Counted from the first letter of the stretch, positions 37,546-46,956 are shown. The stretch is DNA of 64,000 nt from Pseudomonas gingeri (GCF_013385425.1 NZ_JACAQA010000005.1:330549-394548); one strand, 5' to 3'. Notes: a model not told the origin generated them from the letters alone. A program made the numbers and translations.

Positions 37546-37671
37546 CTCCGCCTTTTCCCGATTTTCGGTCAACTTTTTCGAGTATGGCCTTTTGTTATTA
37601 CTGGTGACTCTCTAGAATCCGCTCCGCGCTCCGGCCATGGAGGCGCTATGCCATCAATTAGGGAAGTCGTC

Positions 37672-38307
37672 ATGCAAATTGGAAAAATTCTGGGCTTGGC
37701 CCTGGTGCTGGGATTGAGTGGTTGCGCCAGCTTCACCAAGGACGAAGTGGCTCCGGTGAAGATGCCGTCGATGTCCAGCTATTCGAACAAGCCGAATGTC
37801 TATGTGGACTTCAAGTTCTACCAAGGTGTGCCAAAAAGCGCTTCCGCCGTTGAAGTTCCACAGGCGCGCGACATGCTCAAGCCTGAACTGCAAAAAGTGC
37901 TGAACGATTCCGGGCTCTTTGGGCGGGTCACGCTGGATGAGTTCCAGAAGCAGCCTGGTGATTACAACCTGCACCTCAAGGTTTACAACCATCCGGCGGG
38001 TGGTGGCCAACTGGTCATGGGCTTTATCAGTGGCCTCAGCCTTATGATCATTCCGGCAATGGCGACCGATCAATACACCATGAGTCTCGAAGCGGTTGAC
38101 CAGCAAGGGCTGGCAGTCAGCAATGGGAGCAACCATGACTCGATCAATACCTGGATGGGGATCTGGTTTGTGCCTTTGATGGGCAACACTCCGAAAGCGG
38201 CGATCAGCGACACCTTCAGCCGCCAGGTCAATGCGCTGCTCAAGCAAATGGTCGAGAGCAATAGCCTGAAATACTCGGCACTTGATTCCGGCGTACCACG
38301 CGCCTGA
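37672..38307 (+). CDS. Outer-membrane lipoprotein, function unknown
   Basis: A 211-aa predicted lipoprotein. The signal peptide ends in a lipobox LSGCAS, so the mature protein begins at Cys18 from MQIGKI. The soluble part has a beta-rich domain (PNVYVDFKFYQGV) and a hydrophobic glycine-rich stretch (MGFISGLSLMIIPAMA). An upstream in-frame ATG at 37648 has a better GGAGG but very short spacing; both are possible. It is convergent with another lipoprotein gene across a shared terminator. Confidence 0.7.
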   Translation: MQIGKILGLALVLGLSGCASFTKDEVAPVKMPSMSSYSNKPNVYVDFKFYQGVPKSASAVEVPQARDMLKPELQKVLNDSGLFGRVTLDEFQKQPGDYNLHLKVYNHPAGGGQLVMGFISGLSLMIIPAMATDQYTMSLEAVDQQGLAVSNGSNHDSINTWMGIWFVPLMGNTPKAAISDTFSRQVNALLKQMVESNSLKYSALDSGVPRA

Positions 38308-38313
38308 TAAACC

Positions 38314-38340
38314 AAGGGCCGCAATAGCGGCCCTTTTTTT
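38314..38340. terminator. Shared terminator between two lipoprotein genes
   Basis: AAGGGCCGC-AATA-GCGGCCCTT followed by T7: a strong Rho-independent terminator for the plus-strand gene. It lies only four bases from the stop of the convergent gene and may serve both. Confidence 0.88.
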
Positions 38341-38343
38341 GCC

Positions 38344-38889
38344 TTACTTCAAGGCCTGAATGAACTGCGGATCGCTGTACAAGGCTTTCAGCAAATCACG
38401 CACCATCGGATTGTAGGCATTGGCGGCGTTCGGAATCGCAATGGCTCCGATAAAATTGCTGCTCCACTCGTGATTCACGTCCTTGGTCGCGTCATAGACC
38501 ACCTCATTGCCTTTAAGCAAGGTAAAGCGAGCAGAGAGTAGGCCTGTACCGGTACTGGCTCCGGCCGTCAGCTCATTCTTGACCAGCAATACATTCAGGT
38601 GCCGCTCCGCTTGAGGGTCCAGCAAGCCGGCTTTGCGCAACTCTTCGTTGATCGCGTCCTGGATATGCAAGGGGATGCTGCCACTCGGCGAGCGGATTGG
38701 GTTAGCCCGGACCGTCAGTGAGTCCTGGCCGGGGGCCGCCTTCACCTGGGTATTGCTGATGGGTTGCAGCGGTGGGGTTTGCTTAAGCTGTTGGACGTTT
38801 TCGTAGCTCGGTTCGTAGCGGGTCATGGTCACGCCACAACCTTGCAGCAGCAGTGCGAACAATGGAACCAACAGAAGGGACTTCTTCAC
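38344..38889 (-). CDS. Lipoprotein, function unknown
   Basis: A 181-aa predicted lipoprotein with lipobox LLQGCG (MKKSLLLVPLFALLLQGCG). The mature part is mixed alpha/beta with LTVRANPIRSPSGSIPLHI and a C-terminal VRDLLKALYSDPQF helix. No family recognised. Convergent with 37672-38307. Confidence 0.72.
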   Translation of the reverse strand: MKKSLLLVPLFALLLQGCGVTMTRYEPSYENVQQLKQTPPLQPISNTQVKAAPGQDSLTVRANPIRSPSGSIPLHIQDAINEELRKAGLLDPQAERHLNVLLVKNELTAGASTGTGLLSARFTLLKGNEVVYDATKDVNHEWSSNFIGAIAIPNAANAYNPMVRDLLKALYSDPQFIQALK

Positions 38890-38983
38890 GGCATATCCTT
38901 GCGTGAGTGTAGGGAGGCCGGATTATCGTTTGATGGCCTATAGCTATCAACCATGTTTCAGCTTTGGGTGGAAAAAAGGAAGG

Positions 38984-39008
38984 AAAGGGGAGCTGAGCTC
39001 CCCTTTTT
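38984..39008 (-). terminator. Terminator hairpin
   Basis: AAAGGGGAGC-TGA-GCTCCCCTTT followed by T on either strand, 18 bases beyond the stop of the minus-strand remnant at 39026, which it would terminate. Confidence 0.75.
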
Positions 39009-39025
39009 CTGCCTACCTGTTCCCA

Positions 39026-39217
39026 TCAGTTTGTGATTGCTGGTGGTTCCTCTTCCGGCAGCGAATCCACCTGCCGTTGAGCCAGCTCGATCAGATGCAC
39101 CACGCCCATCGCCACCTTGCGATGGGGGCCGGTGAGGTTGTCGGTGTTTTCGTAGGCGGTGGCCGCAAGGTGAGAAAATTTCTCACGGGCGGCCTGAAAA
39201 ACGGGGACACATATCAC
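39026..39217 (-). pseudogene. C-terminal remnant of a DUF6124-like pseudomonad protein
   Basis: A 63-aa frame whose last 50 residues (FSHLAATAYENTDNLTGPHR, VVHLIELAQRQVDSLPEE) resemble the C-terminal half of small DUF6124-type proteins common in Pseudomonas, usually about twice this length. The expected N terminus is absent: upstream of about 39185 the composition turns AT-rich and homology stops. It marks the left junction of the 39.2-42.7 kb islet. Confidence 0.5.
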
Positions 39218-39448
39218 GCCGCTTATAATAGATTTTGTACGGACCTTTCGAATGGATAGAAAACACGATTCTGGATGCTTTTCTAGACCAAACTAAATCA
39301 CGCCAGATTTTGCGTTGCAGGCAAGTATTGCCCCTATAAAGCGGGTTCAAGTTGAATGCTTTGTACTTTTGTGGTTCTACCCACCATGGATGGCTGACTT
39401 TTGGCTTGCAAAATACCTTGATAAACAATAATAAATCAGGAGGTGGTA
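39218..39448. other. AT-rich junction region
   Basis: Between the broken DUF6124-like gene and the permease. It carries the AGGAGG site for the permease but no other gene. No inverted repeats or transposase remnant were seen. Confidence 0.35.
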
Positions 39449-40823
39449 ATGACTACCGAACTTAAACGTGGGCTCAGTCAGCGGCATATAAATATGATCG
39501 CTGTAGGCTCTGCTATTGGGGTTGGCCTGTTTTTGGGGTCGGCAAACGCCATTGAAGCGGCTGGCCCTTCTATTGTTCTTGCTTATGCGCTGTGCGGCGC
39601 GGCGATACTGTTTGTCATTCGCGCACTTGGGGAGATGGCCGTGGCCAATCCTGTGGCAGGATCATTCAGCCGCTATGCACATATATATATTGGGCCGCTG
39701 GCGGGTTTTATAACCGGGTGGACCTACTGGTTTCTCTGGGCGGCTGACGGTATGGCCGAGCTCTCAGCAATATCTCTGTATATGAAGGCGTGGTATCCAA
39801 GTGTTCCAAGCTGGGTCTGGGCGTTTTCCGCGCTGATTATTATGCCTCCTTTCAATTTGATTGCGATCAAGGCCTTTGGCGAGTTTGAGTTCTGGGTCTG
39901 TCTCATAAAAATTGTCACCGTTTTCGTCATGCTGGCGTTGGGCATAAGCATGATTTTTTGGGGAGTGGGGGAATAGTGGTGTCGCGGTAGGAATTTCCAA
40001 TATCTGGAGTCACGGTGGATTCTTCCCTAACGGAGGGATGGGCTGGCTTCTAGCGCTTCCAATGGTTGGGTTTGCCTACGTGGGGATTGAAATTATTGGC
40101 ACGACCGCGGGCGAGGCAAAAAATCCGGAGGTGTCGCTCGCTCGAGCCGTAAATACTATTTTCTGGCGGGTGCTATTTTTTTATGTTGGTACGTTGATCG
40201 TTATTTTGGCTGTCATTCCGTGGACGGAAATTACCAGTTCCAGCAGCCCGTTTGTGATGGTCTTCGATAAAATGGGGATTCCTTCCGCTGCGGGAATAGT
40301 CAATTTTGCATTGTTGACGACTGCGTTATCTGCGCTTAACGCGGGTCTGTTTAGTAACGGTCGCATGCTTTTTAATTTGTCAGAGCAAGGGCAAGCGCCT
40401 GTCTGGATGCAGAAAGTGAATAAGGCAGGTATACCTGTAAACGCGGTATTGGTTTCGATTCTGACGCTGGTCGTGGGGGGCTTTCTAAATTACTTTGCAC
40501 CAGAAAGCGTTTTTGTATGGATGACAGCCATAGCTACATTTGGTGCGATCTGGACGTGGGGCGTGATTTTGGTGTCGCACTATCGTTACAAAAAATACTT
40601 CGCTCTGCCGAATGGCAAGTTCAGGGCGCCATTATTTCCCTTTGGATCTATATTTGCCATTGGGTTTCTCCTGCTGATTTTCGTGGTGATGTTCTTCCAG
40701 GCCGATACACGGGTGGCGGTGATAGTAGGGCCTATTTGGCTGTTTATTATGACTGTTGTGTATTTTGCCTGCGGTCACCATAAAGTCGATTCGCTCAGCG
40801 TTGAGAGCACGCAGCGTGGTTAA
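39449..40823 (+). pseudogene. Amino-acid permease (APC/AAT family), frameshifted
   Basis: A proton-coupled amino-acid permease of the GabP/ProY/AroP type. The first part (ATG 39449, AGGAGG six bases upstream) encodes LKRGLSQRHINMIAVGSAIG and four or five helices, then stops after MIFWGVGE at 39976. The sequence continues in the +1 frame (NSGVAVGISNIWSHGGFFPN, then GWLLALPMVGFAYVGIEIIG) to 40823. Removing one G from the G5 run near 39966-39971 restores a single frame of about 458 codons, so this is one gene with a one-base insertion in a homopolymer, or a sequencing error. Confidence 0.82.
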
Positions 40824-40906
40824 GTAAACGTGGGGTTTGTCGGCTGCGAGCAATGGCGTAAATAAAATTACGCCATTGTTGTTGATGTGGAGAAATGTGT
40901 TTCGTA

Positions 40907-41404
40907 CTACCGATCCCCGTTTGGGGTGGGGGTTTCCAATACTCGCACATCCAATGTGGCTTTAACACGATCCATAACGACGATGGTTCGAAACCATTTT
41001 ACATTCGGGTTGTTGTAGAAAAGGCGTTGGGCGATTTCTTGAAATTCTCCCATGTCGGCGACGGTGAGAACTAATAAGAAATCCGCATCGCCGGTGACGT
41101 AATAGCACTGTTGGATTTCCGGGCCGGAGAAAGAAACCTTCATCACGTTTAAATCTGTGGCTTGTGTCCGGTCGGCATGAACCTCGACCACCAGGGTTAT
41201 TATTTGGCCCACCTTGGTCGGATTGATGACCGCCGTGTTGGCGCAAATTACCCCGATTTTTTGTAGACGCTGAATACGTCGTTGGATGGAAGCGGAGGAG
41301 CGGTGGACCTGTTCGGAAAGTTTGCGTAGAGGCATAGTGTTGTCCCTTTGGAGGATGTCCAGAAGAGCCAGATCAAATGTATCCAGCGTAGTATCAACTT
41401 TCAT
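40907..41404 (-). CDS. Lrp/AsnC-family regulator
   Basis: A 165-aa regulator with an N-terminal HTH (LRKLSEQVHRSSASIQRRIQ) and a C-terminal RAM ligand-binding domain (IQQCYYVTGDADFLLVLTVA, RLFYNNPNVKWFRTIVVM). It is divergent from the PLP-lyase gene at 41503 with a 98-base AT-rich spacer, so it probably controls the lyase and the permease in response to an amino acid. Confidence 0.87.
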   Translation of the reverse strand: MKVDTTLDTFDLALLDILQRDNTMPLRKLSEQVHRSSASIQRRIQRLQKIGVICANTAVINPTKVGQIITLVVEVHADRTQATDLNVMKVSFSGPEIQQCYYVTGDADFLLVLTVADMGEFQEIAQRLFYNNPNVKWFRTIVVMDRVKATLDVRVLETPTPNGDR

Positions 41405-41502
41405 ATGAAAATACTTCCCGTTTTTCCGTCTAAAAATGATAGCACTTATATGCTTTGACGTAATAAATTACCACTGACACAGGTGAATCTGAAGGAGTTT
41501 TT

Positions 41503-42696
41503 ATGCATTGGCACACAAAGCTTGTCCAGCCACAAACGCTCGCGCCAAAAGGGTTTAAGTCGTTAACTGTTCCAACCTATCGAGGCTCGACTGTTCTCTT
41601 CGAACGCCAAGCTGACGTTGTCGATCATTGGGAACAGCACGACGATCGTTATACTTATGGTCTTTATGGTACTCCAACTGCACTGGAACTCGGTGCACGC
41701 ATTTGCCAACTGGAGAATGCTTATCACACCTTCGTGGTACCTGGCGGTCAAGCAGCAATCGCACTTGTCTATTTTGCTACCTGCCAGGCGGGCAGCCATG
41801 TATTAGTGCCTTACAATGCATATGGGCCAAATAAAGAAATGGCCAACGGGCTTCTGAAAAGGTTCGGTGTACATGTAGAATTTTATGATCCATTGATCGG
41901 AGAGGGCATCGCAGAACTCATCCGGCCTGAGACAGCCTTGATTTGGACGGAGAGTCCAGGGTCCGTCACAATGGAGGTTCAAGACATCCCGGGCATTTGC
42001 AAGGCGGCTAGTGCCCTTGGTGTGCCTGTCGCCATCGATAATACTTATTCCGCAGGAATATTGTTCGATGCCTTTGCTCAGGGTGTCAATATTAGCGTGC
42101 AAGCACTTACCAAGTATGTCGGTGGGCACAGTGATCTGCTTTTGGGCAGCGTTTCTGTCCGTGATGAACGAACGAAAATGGAGGTGGGGAGCAGCTTTAA
42201 GCAGCTGGGTTTGGCGGTATCTCCTGATGATTGCAGTCTGGCCTTGCGTGGGCTTCAAACCCTAGGTATTCGTATGGCGCACCTAGAGAAGTCGACGATT
42301 GAAATCGCAGAGTGGCTCGATAGAAACCAGGTGATTCAAACAGTATTTCACCCTGCTTTTCCATCGTGTCCCGGACATGAGTATTGGATCCGGGATTTTA
42401 TCGGATCGGCAAGTGTATTCTCTGTTTTGTTCAGTGAGGAATACTCCGCCGATCAAGTCCTAAAATTTGTCGATGCACTTCGTCTGTTTAAAATTGGAAT
42501 GAGTTGGGGCGGCGTCACCAGTTTGGCTCTGGTCTACCCTAAGCTGGATCGGCCGAATAAAGACTATGCCGGACGATTGGTACGACTCAATGTGGGCCTG
42601 GAGGACACGGCTGACCTGATCGCTGACTTGAAGCAAGCAATGGAAAAAATGGAAACCATCAGATCAGCAGGCAGTTGCGCGGGTATGAGGCGTTGA
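41503..42696 (+). CDS. Cystathionine beta-lyase-like PLP enzyme
   Basis: A 397-aa enzyme of the Cys/Met metabolism family (fold type I). The PLP lysine lies in VQALTKYVGGHSDLLLG; substrate and cofactor motifs YTYGLYGTPTALELG and VPVAIDNTYSAGILF fit MetC-type lyases, and SWGGVTSLALVYPKL is the usual C-terminal arginine region variant. It would cleave cystathionine or a related sulfur amino acid to pyruvate, ammonia and a thiol. GAAGGAG precedes the ATG. Neighbouring Lrp regulator and permease suggest uptake and breakdown of one amino acid. Confidence 0.85.
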   Translation: MHWHTKLVQPQTLAPKGFKSLTVPTYRGSTVLFERQADVVDHWEQHDDRYTYGLYGTPTALELGARICQLENAYHTFVVPGGQAAIALVYFATCQAGSHVLVPYNAYGPNKEMANGLLKRFGVHVEFYDPLIGEGIAELIRPETALIWTESPGSVTMEVQDIPGICKAASALGVPVAIDNTYSAGILFDAFAQGVNISVQALTKYVGGHSDLLLGSVSVRDERTKMEVGSSFKQLGLAVSPDDCSLALRGLQTLGIRMAHLEKSTIEIAEWLDRNQVIQTVFHPAFPSCPGHEYWIRDFIGSASVFSVLFSEEYSADQVLKFVDALRLFKIGMSWGGVTSLALVYPKLDRPNKDYAGRLVRLNVGLEDTADLIADLKQAMEKMETIRSAGSCAGMRR

Positions 42697-42725
42697 TTTT
42701 GACGGCCTGGCGCAATCCCACCCAT

Positions 42726-42759
42726 AAAAAAACCGGCCACTGAGGGCCGGTTTTTTTTT
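42726..42759 (+). terminator. Strong terminator after the PLP enzyme
   Basis: AACCGGCC-ACTGAG-GGCCGGTT flanked by an A tract and T9. It ends the lyase transcript 30 bases after the stop codon and can work in both directions. Confidence 0.88.
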
Positions 42760-42798
42760 CTTCGTCGCGCTGTTCAGCAACGTCGGACTGGATTTGAT

Positions 42799-42872
42799 TG
42801 GAGCGGGTAGAGGGAATCGAACCCTCAACTAAAGCTTGGGAAGCTTTCGTTTTGCCACTAAACTATACCCGC
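42799..42872 (-). tRNA. tRNA-Gly (anticodon CCC)
   Basis: A 74-nt minus-strand cloverleaf starting GCGGGTATAGTTTAGTGG. The acceptor stem GCGGGTA pairs with TACCCGC, the anticodon loop is CTTCCCAAG (CCC), the T arm contains GGTTCGATTCC, and the 3' CCA is encoded. It borders the AT-rich islet ending at about 42.7 kb; tRNA genes are common integration sites, but no duplicated tRNA 3' end was found. Confidence 0.95.
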
Positions 42873-43008
42873 AGATAGAACGGCTGACTTTGTACCAGAT
42901 GTGGCCGGGGATTTGAAGTTTTTCTTTGGAAATCTGTGTTTTAACGCGGGCGTCGGGTCGGCGGTAGTGCCGGGAAGGCCAATACCCTTCAGCAGGATCG
43001 AGCGTGGC

Positions 43009-43087
43009 TCCTGTCGGTGCTGGACTTGCCTGCGAGACTTCTGCTGGCCACTCGGGCCTCTTCGCTGGCAAGCCAGGCTCCTACAAG
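43009..43087. repeat. REP element pair
   Basis: A conserved REP unit (CTTCGCTGGCAAGCCAGGCT) preceded by a degenerate inverted partner (GTGCTGGACTTGCCTGCGAG), between tRNA-Gly and phaG. Same family as the copies at 2.4 and 58.1 kb. Confidence 0.6.
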
Positions 43088-43154
43088 GGATTTGCGTTCA
43101 TCGAGGGATTTGCGTTCGTTCGCCAGAACTGGGCAACCCCGCGATAGCCCACGT

Positions 43155-44042
43155 TCACATGGCCTGTGCATGGTGCTCCTGAACGTGTCGGTAGTACCGC
43201 GATCGACTTTCCTGGTGCGTCGGCTTGAGGAACTCCAGCAACGCATGACGGCTGTCGCGGCAGGCGGACTTGTGTTCCATGTCGAGAAAGTGCCCGGTGC
43301 TGCGGATCGTGGTGAAGTGGCTGTGGCGCACATGCTGGCCAAACTGCAGCGCATCCTTGGGCGAGGTGTATTCGTCCCATTCGCCATTCATGAACAGCAC
43401 CGGTACTTCGATTCGTTTCGCTGCCGTCAGGTAGCACAGCCGGTCACTGTTGAGCACATGGCCGATATGGAAGTGCATCTGCTCGTATTCATGCTCGGCC
43501 AGGCTGCTGACATGCCGGTAGTTGTAGCGCTTGAACAGCGACGGCAAATGCTTGCCGATGGTGCTGTTGACCAGGTGGCCCATGCGGTCGCGGTCGCAGG
43601 CGCGGAGGTAGCCGACGCCCCGTTCCAGATAGTCGCGCATCGGTTCGCTGAGCACCGGCGAGAAGGAACTGATCACCGCCTTTTCGATCCGCCGTGGCTG
43701 ATGCGCCAGGGCCACCAGGGTCGCCGCACTGCCCCAGGAAAAGGACATCACGTGCTCGGCGGCGAAGTGGTCGATCAACTCCAGGAGGATCTGCCCTTCG
43801 ACTTCCTTGGTCAGCATTTTCTCGTGACGGTTGTGGGCCTTGGACTTGCCCGCGTAGGGCTGGTCGTAGCACACGACGTTATATTGCGGGTGCAGGTTCT
43901 TCACTGTCTGTGCAAACGACGCAGTGGTGGCCATCGAGCCGTTGACCAGGATGATGGTCTTTTCTGCGGCATCTGCGCGATAGAACTCCGTGTAAACCCG
44001 ATACTGCCCCTGTATATCCAACACAGCAATTTCTGGCCTCAT
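43155..44042 (-). CDS. phaG: (R)-3-hydroxydecanoyl-ACP:CoA transacylase PhaG
   Basis: Converts de novo fatty-acid intermediates (3-hydroxyacyl-ACP) into precursors for medium-chain-length polyhydroxyalkanoate; some members act as thioesterases. The 295-aa alpha/beta-hydrolase begins MRPEIAVLDIQGQYRVYTEF, as in the P. putida enzyme, with ILVNGSMATTASFAQ, nucleophile serine in MSFSWGSA and GHFLDME near the catalytic His. RhlA is the nearest alternative but the N terminus is that of PhaG. The ATG at 44042 follows CAGGAG. The gene is monocistronic. Confidence 0.93.
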   Translation of the reverse strand: MRPEIAVLDIQGQYRVYTEFYRADAAEKTIILVNGSMATTASFAQTVKNLHPQYNVVCYDQPYAGKSKAHNRHEKMLTKEVEGQILLELIDHFAAEHVMSFSWGSAATLVALAHQPRRIEKAVISSFSPVLSEPMRDYLERGVGYLRACDRDRMGHLVNSTIGKHLPSLFKRYNYRHVSSLAEHEYEQMHFHIGHVLNSDRLCYLTAAKRIEVPVLFMNGEWDEYTSPKDALQFGQHVRHSHFTTIRSTGHFLDMEHKSACRDSRHALLEFLKPTHQESRSRYYRHVQEHHAQAM

Positions 44043-44358
44043 GTCAAAAGACTCCTGGCAAGCGGGTATGCGCGCAACGAACTGTGCACGAGCTATATGA
44101 CAGGTAGGCATTCGCCTGGAATGTTGCAGGCCCATGTCGGTCCGTTGAAGCCTGGCCGACGGGTATTGTTATAGGCGGGCAATCTGCCGGAGAGCGAGAG
44201 CCGGTGGGCCTCGCAGCCGACAAAGAGTTTCTTGGAATAGTCATGTGACTCGTCAGTCATATTTTGGCTGACGGTCTGATTCAAGCAGGCATGTGCCGAT
44301 TGTGCAAGGAACGATTTGTCATAACTCGGTGACTTCTGCTCAGCGGTCGTCGTCGCGC

Positions 44359-45051
44359 TCAGATCCGGTCGATTTCTTCGCTGCGTAGCGGGCGGTATTG
44401 TCCCGGGGCCAGTTGTTCATCCAGCACCAGCGGCCCCATGGCTTCACGGTGCAGGCGCAGGACCTTGTTGTCGAAGTGGCCGAACATGCGCTTGACCTGG
44501 TGATAACGGCCTTCGACGATGCTCAACCGGGCGCTGCGCGGGCCGAGCAACTCTAGCGTGGCGGGCTGGGTGGTGAGGTCTTCGAAGGCGAAATACAGGC
44601 CACGGGCGAAACTTTCGGCGTACTCGGGGCTGATGATTTGCTCCGTCTCCACGTAGTAGACCTTGGGCAGTTTGGTCTGCGGCTGGGTCAGCCGGCGCGA
44701 CCACTGGCCATCGTTGGTCAGGATCATCAGCCCGGTGGTGTTGAAGTCCAGGCGGCCGGCGATGTGCAACTCGGCGGCTTCGGGTTCGTCGATCAGGTCG
44801 AGGACGGTGCGGTGCTCCGGGTCGCGGGTGGCACTGACGCAGCCCTGGGGTTTGTGCAGCATGAAGTAGCGTGGCGGGCGGCCTGCCTGCAGCACGTCGT
44901 CGTCGACCTCGACCTGGCTGAACTCGCGAACTTCATGATGGGGATCGGCGACGATCAGGCCGTCGACCTTGATTCGTTTTTGCACCAGCAACAGGCGCAC
45001 CTGCTGGCGGTTGAAGCGGGGCAGGTTGCTGAGGAAACGGTCAAGGCGCAT
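44359..45051 (-). CDS. rsuA: 16S rRNA pseudouridine(516) synthase
   Basis: A 230-aa RsuA-family enzyme that isomerises U516 of 16S rRNA. An N-terminal S4-like RNA-binding segment (MRLDRFLSNLPRFNRQQVRL) precedes the catalytic domain with the key Asp in AGRLDFNTTGLMILTNDG and the EGRYHQVKRMF motif. Length and order are canonical. RluE/RluF-type relatives are less likely. Confidence 0.9.
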   Translation of the reverse strand: MRLDRFLSNLPRFNRQQVRLLLVQKRIKVDGLIVADPHHEVREFSQVEVDDDVLQAGRPPRYFMLHKPQGCVSATRDPEHRTVLDLIDEPEAAELHIAGRLDFNTTGLMILTNDGQWSRRLTQPQTKLPKVYYVETEQIISPEYAESFARGLYFAFEDLTTQPATLELLGPRSARLSIVEGRYHQVKRMFGHFDNKVLRLHREAMGPLVLDEQLAPGQYRPLRSEEIDRI

Positions 45052-45085
45052 GGCTGAAAACTTCGGGGTGGGCGAGCATTTTAGG

Positions 45086-45304
45086 TTATGGCGCAGGGGT
45101 TGGGGGTGCCTTCAGTTGCTCGTCCACTTGCGCGCAACGCGGACACAGGCAGGCGGCGTTGCGCAGTTCGTCGGGCAGGGCTTCGAGTATCGCCGGGTCG
45201 ATGCTGACGTTGTAGCACCAGCAGGGCCGGTCGGCTGTGCGCGGGTCGGCCAGGGTGCAGTCATTGCGTGCACCGCAGGCCGGGCAGAGGCCGGGGTCAT
45301 TCAT
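45086..45304 (-). CDS. Cysteine-rich CWC family protein
   Basis: A 72-aa protein with CPACGARNDC, the CWCYNV motif and CLCPRCAQ, a likely zinc-binding arrangement, matching the cysteine-rich CWC family of unknown function. The ATG at 45304 overlaps the end of the diguanylate cyclase gene by eight bases, so the two may be co-translated. rsuA lies 34 bases downstream. Confidence 0.78.
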   Translation of the reverse strand: MNDPGLCPACGARNDCTLADPRTADRPCWCYNVSIDPAILEALPDELRNAACLCPRCAQVDEQLKAPPTPAP

Positions 45305-46787
45305 GGGCGGATTTCGACAGGTCGCTGCAGACGCGGTTGCGTCCGCTCTGTTTGGCCCGGTACAGCGCATGATCGGCCCGGGCCAGCAGGCTGTGCAGGG
45401 TGTCGTCAGGTTGCAGCGAGGTCAGGCCGATGCTGACGGTTAGTTGCAGGTTTTGGCTGTTGTAGCTGTAGCGTTGTTGTTCGATATGCTGGCGAATTTT
45501 CTCGGCGATCAGTTGGGCATTGGCGCCGTCGGTGTCCTTGAGCAGGACAATGAATTCCTCGCCACCCCAGCGGCAAATGATTTCCGACTGACGCAGGCAG
45601 CCTTCCAGGTCCCGGGCAAATCCACTCAGTACGGCATCGCCGGCAAGGTGGCCGTGGCTATCGTTGAGTTGCTTGAAGTGATCCAGATCCAGCAGCAGCG
45701 CGGTCAGCGGCTTGGGTTCGCGGTGAGCCTCGTGCAAAGCCTGGGCCGCCAGCAGGTCGAAGCCCCGGCGGTTGGGCAGGCCGGTGAGGCTGTCGAGGGT
45801 CGCCAGGGCCTGGATCTTGCGCTGATAGCGATGGATCACGCGGTTGAGCAGGGCCAGCACGATCAGGGTCACCACCAGGCAGATCAGCAGGTTCAGGTAC
45901 AGCGACTGGCGAATCCCGCTGAGGGCGCCGTCTTCGCGCTTGTCGACGAACAGGTACCAATTCAGCTCTGGAATAAAGCGCACATTGAGGAAGTGCTCCT
46001 TGCCGTCCGGCTCCGTGTACTCGTAGCTGCCATCGTGGGGCTTGGGCAGCTTGGCCTGCAGGTTCTTCATGCTCGCCAGGTCGTTCAGCGACTGCCCGGC
46101 CCGGGCACCTTCGGGGCCGCCGTCGGCGCCGGTCAGTACGAGGCGGCCGAAGGTGTCGACGAAGTACACGCTGCGCTGGTAGCGCTGCTGGTACTTGTCC
46201 ATCAGCTTGACCACCGCGTCCACGGTCAGGCCGACACCCGCCGCGCCGATAAAGTGCTCGTCGTAGTCGAAGACCTTGTAATTGATGAAGAAGGTCAGGC
46301 GGTTATTGTTGGCGGTGTCCGGATCGACATTGATCTCGTAGGGCGCCTGCATGTCCCGCACGCGGAAATACCAGAGGTCGTTGGGGTCGTCGATGCGGAT
46401 TTTCTTCAACACGCCCTTGGCCTGGTAGTAGGTCAGGTTGCTGGCGGATATGAAGAAGGCGGTGTAGGTGCCGTAGTGGGTCATGACCTCGTTGAGGTAG
46501 CGGGTCATCTGCTGCGGGTCGCGTTCGCCGGCCACCACCCAGTCACGCATGAAGGTGTCGCGGGCCATCATCGAGGAAATCAGCACCGGGCGGACCAGGT
46601 CCTTCTGGATTTCCGAGTAGACCGTGTCGGAGGTCAGGGGCAGTTCGGTGTTGACGATACCGTCGCGGATCGAGGCGCGCGAGGCATAGTAGCTGAGCAG
46701 GGAGGTGGCGAGGAAACCGCTGGCGAGCAGGGCGATCAGCGTCAGGATCAGCGAGCGTTGCGAGTAGAGTACTGAGCGAAGCGGCAT
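45297..46787 (-). CDS. Membrane diguanylate cyclase with dCache sensor
   Basis: A 496-aa protein with an N-terminal transmembrane helix (LILTLIALLASGFLATSLL), a large periplasmic double-Cache domain (to about residue 285; FRVRDMQAPYEINVD, FIGAAGVGLTVDAVVKLM), a second helix (LLICLVVTLIVLALL) and a cytoplasmic GGDEF domain. The active site reads GGEEF near residue 407, so it should be active. The upstream I-site position reads RQSE rather than RxxD, so product inhibition may be lost. The start MPLRSV at 46787 directly precedes the membrane helix. A periplasmic Cache protein gene diverges from it. Confidence 0.87.
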   Translation of the reverse strand: MPLRSVLYSQRSLILTLIALLASGFLATSLLSYYASRASIRDGIVNTELPLTSDTVYSEIQKDLVRPVLISSMMARDTFMRDWVVAGERDPQQMTRYLNEVMTHYGTYTAFFISASNLTYYQAKGVLKKIRIDDPNDLWYFRVRDMQAPYEINVDPDTANNNRLTFFINYKVFDYDEHFIGAAGVGLTVDAVVKLMDKYQQRYQRSVYFVDTFGRLVLTGADGGPEGARAGQSLNDLASMKNLQAKLPKPHDGSYEYTEPDGKEHFLNVRFIPELNWYLFVDKREDGALSGIRQSLYLNLLICLVVTLIVLALLNRVIHRYQRKIQALATLDSLTGLPNRRGFDLLAAQALHEAHREPKPLTALLLDLDHFKQLNDSHGHLAGDAVLSGFARDLEGCLRQSEIICRWGGEEFIVLLKDTDGANAQLIAEKIRQHIEQQRYSYNSQNLQLTVSIGLTSLQPDDTLHSLLARADHALYRAKQSGRNRVCSDLSKSAHE

Positions 46788-46956
46788 GACGATTCCGTAG
46801 GCGGGTTCCCGATGGACGCATTCTAGTGGCACGGATAAAAAATGCCTGCACATTTTGCAGGGAGTTCGGGCGTCCCGACCACGGCTTGCTGAATGCTTCC
46901 GTATAGGCGGTGGCGGTCTACGCTCATGTGCGACCAACACGAATGAGGGCTGCATC

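Noticed and set aside
44043..44290. Sigma-54-like sequence upstream of phaG (CGGCACATGCCTGCTTG)
   Set aside because: The spacing between the GG and GC elements is wrong by one base, so it does not meet the -24/-12 consensus.
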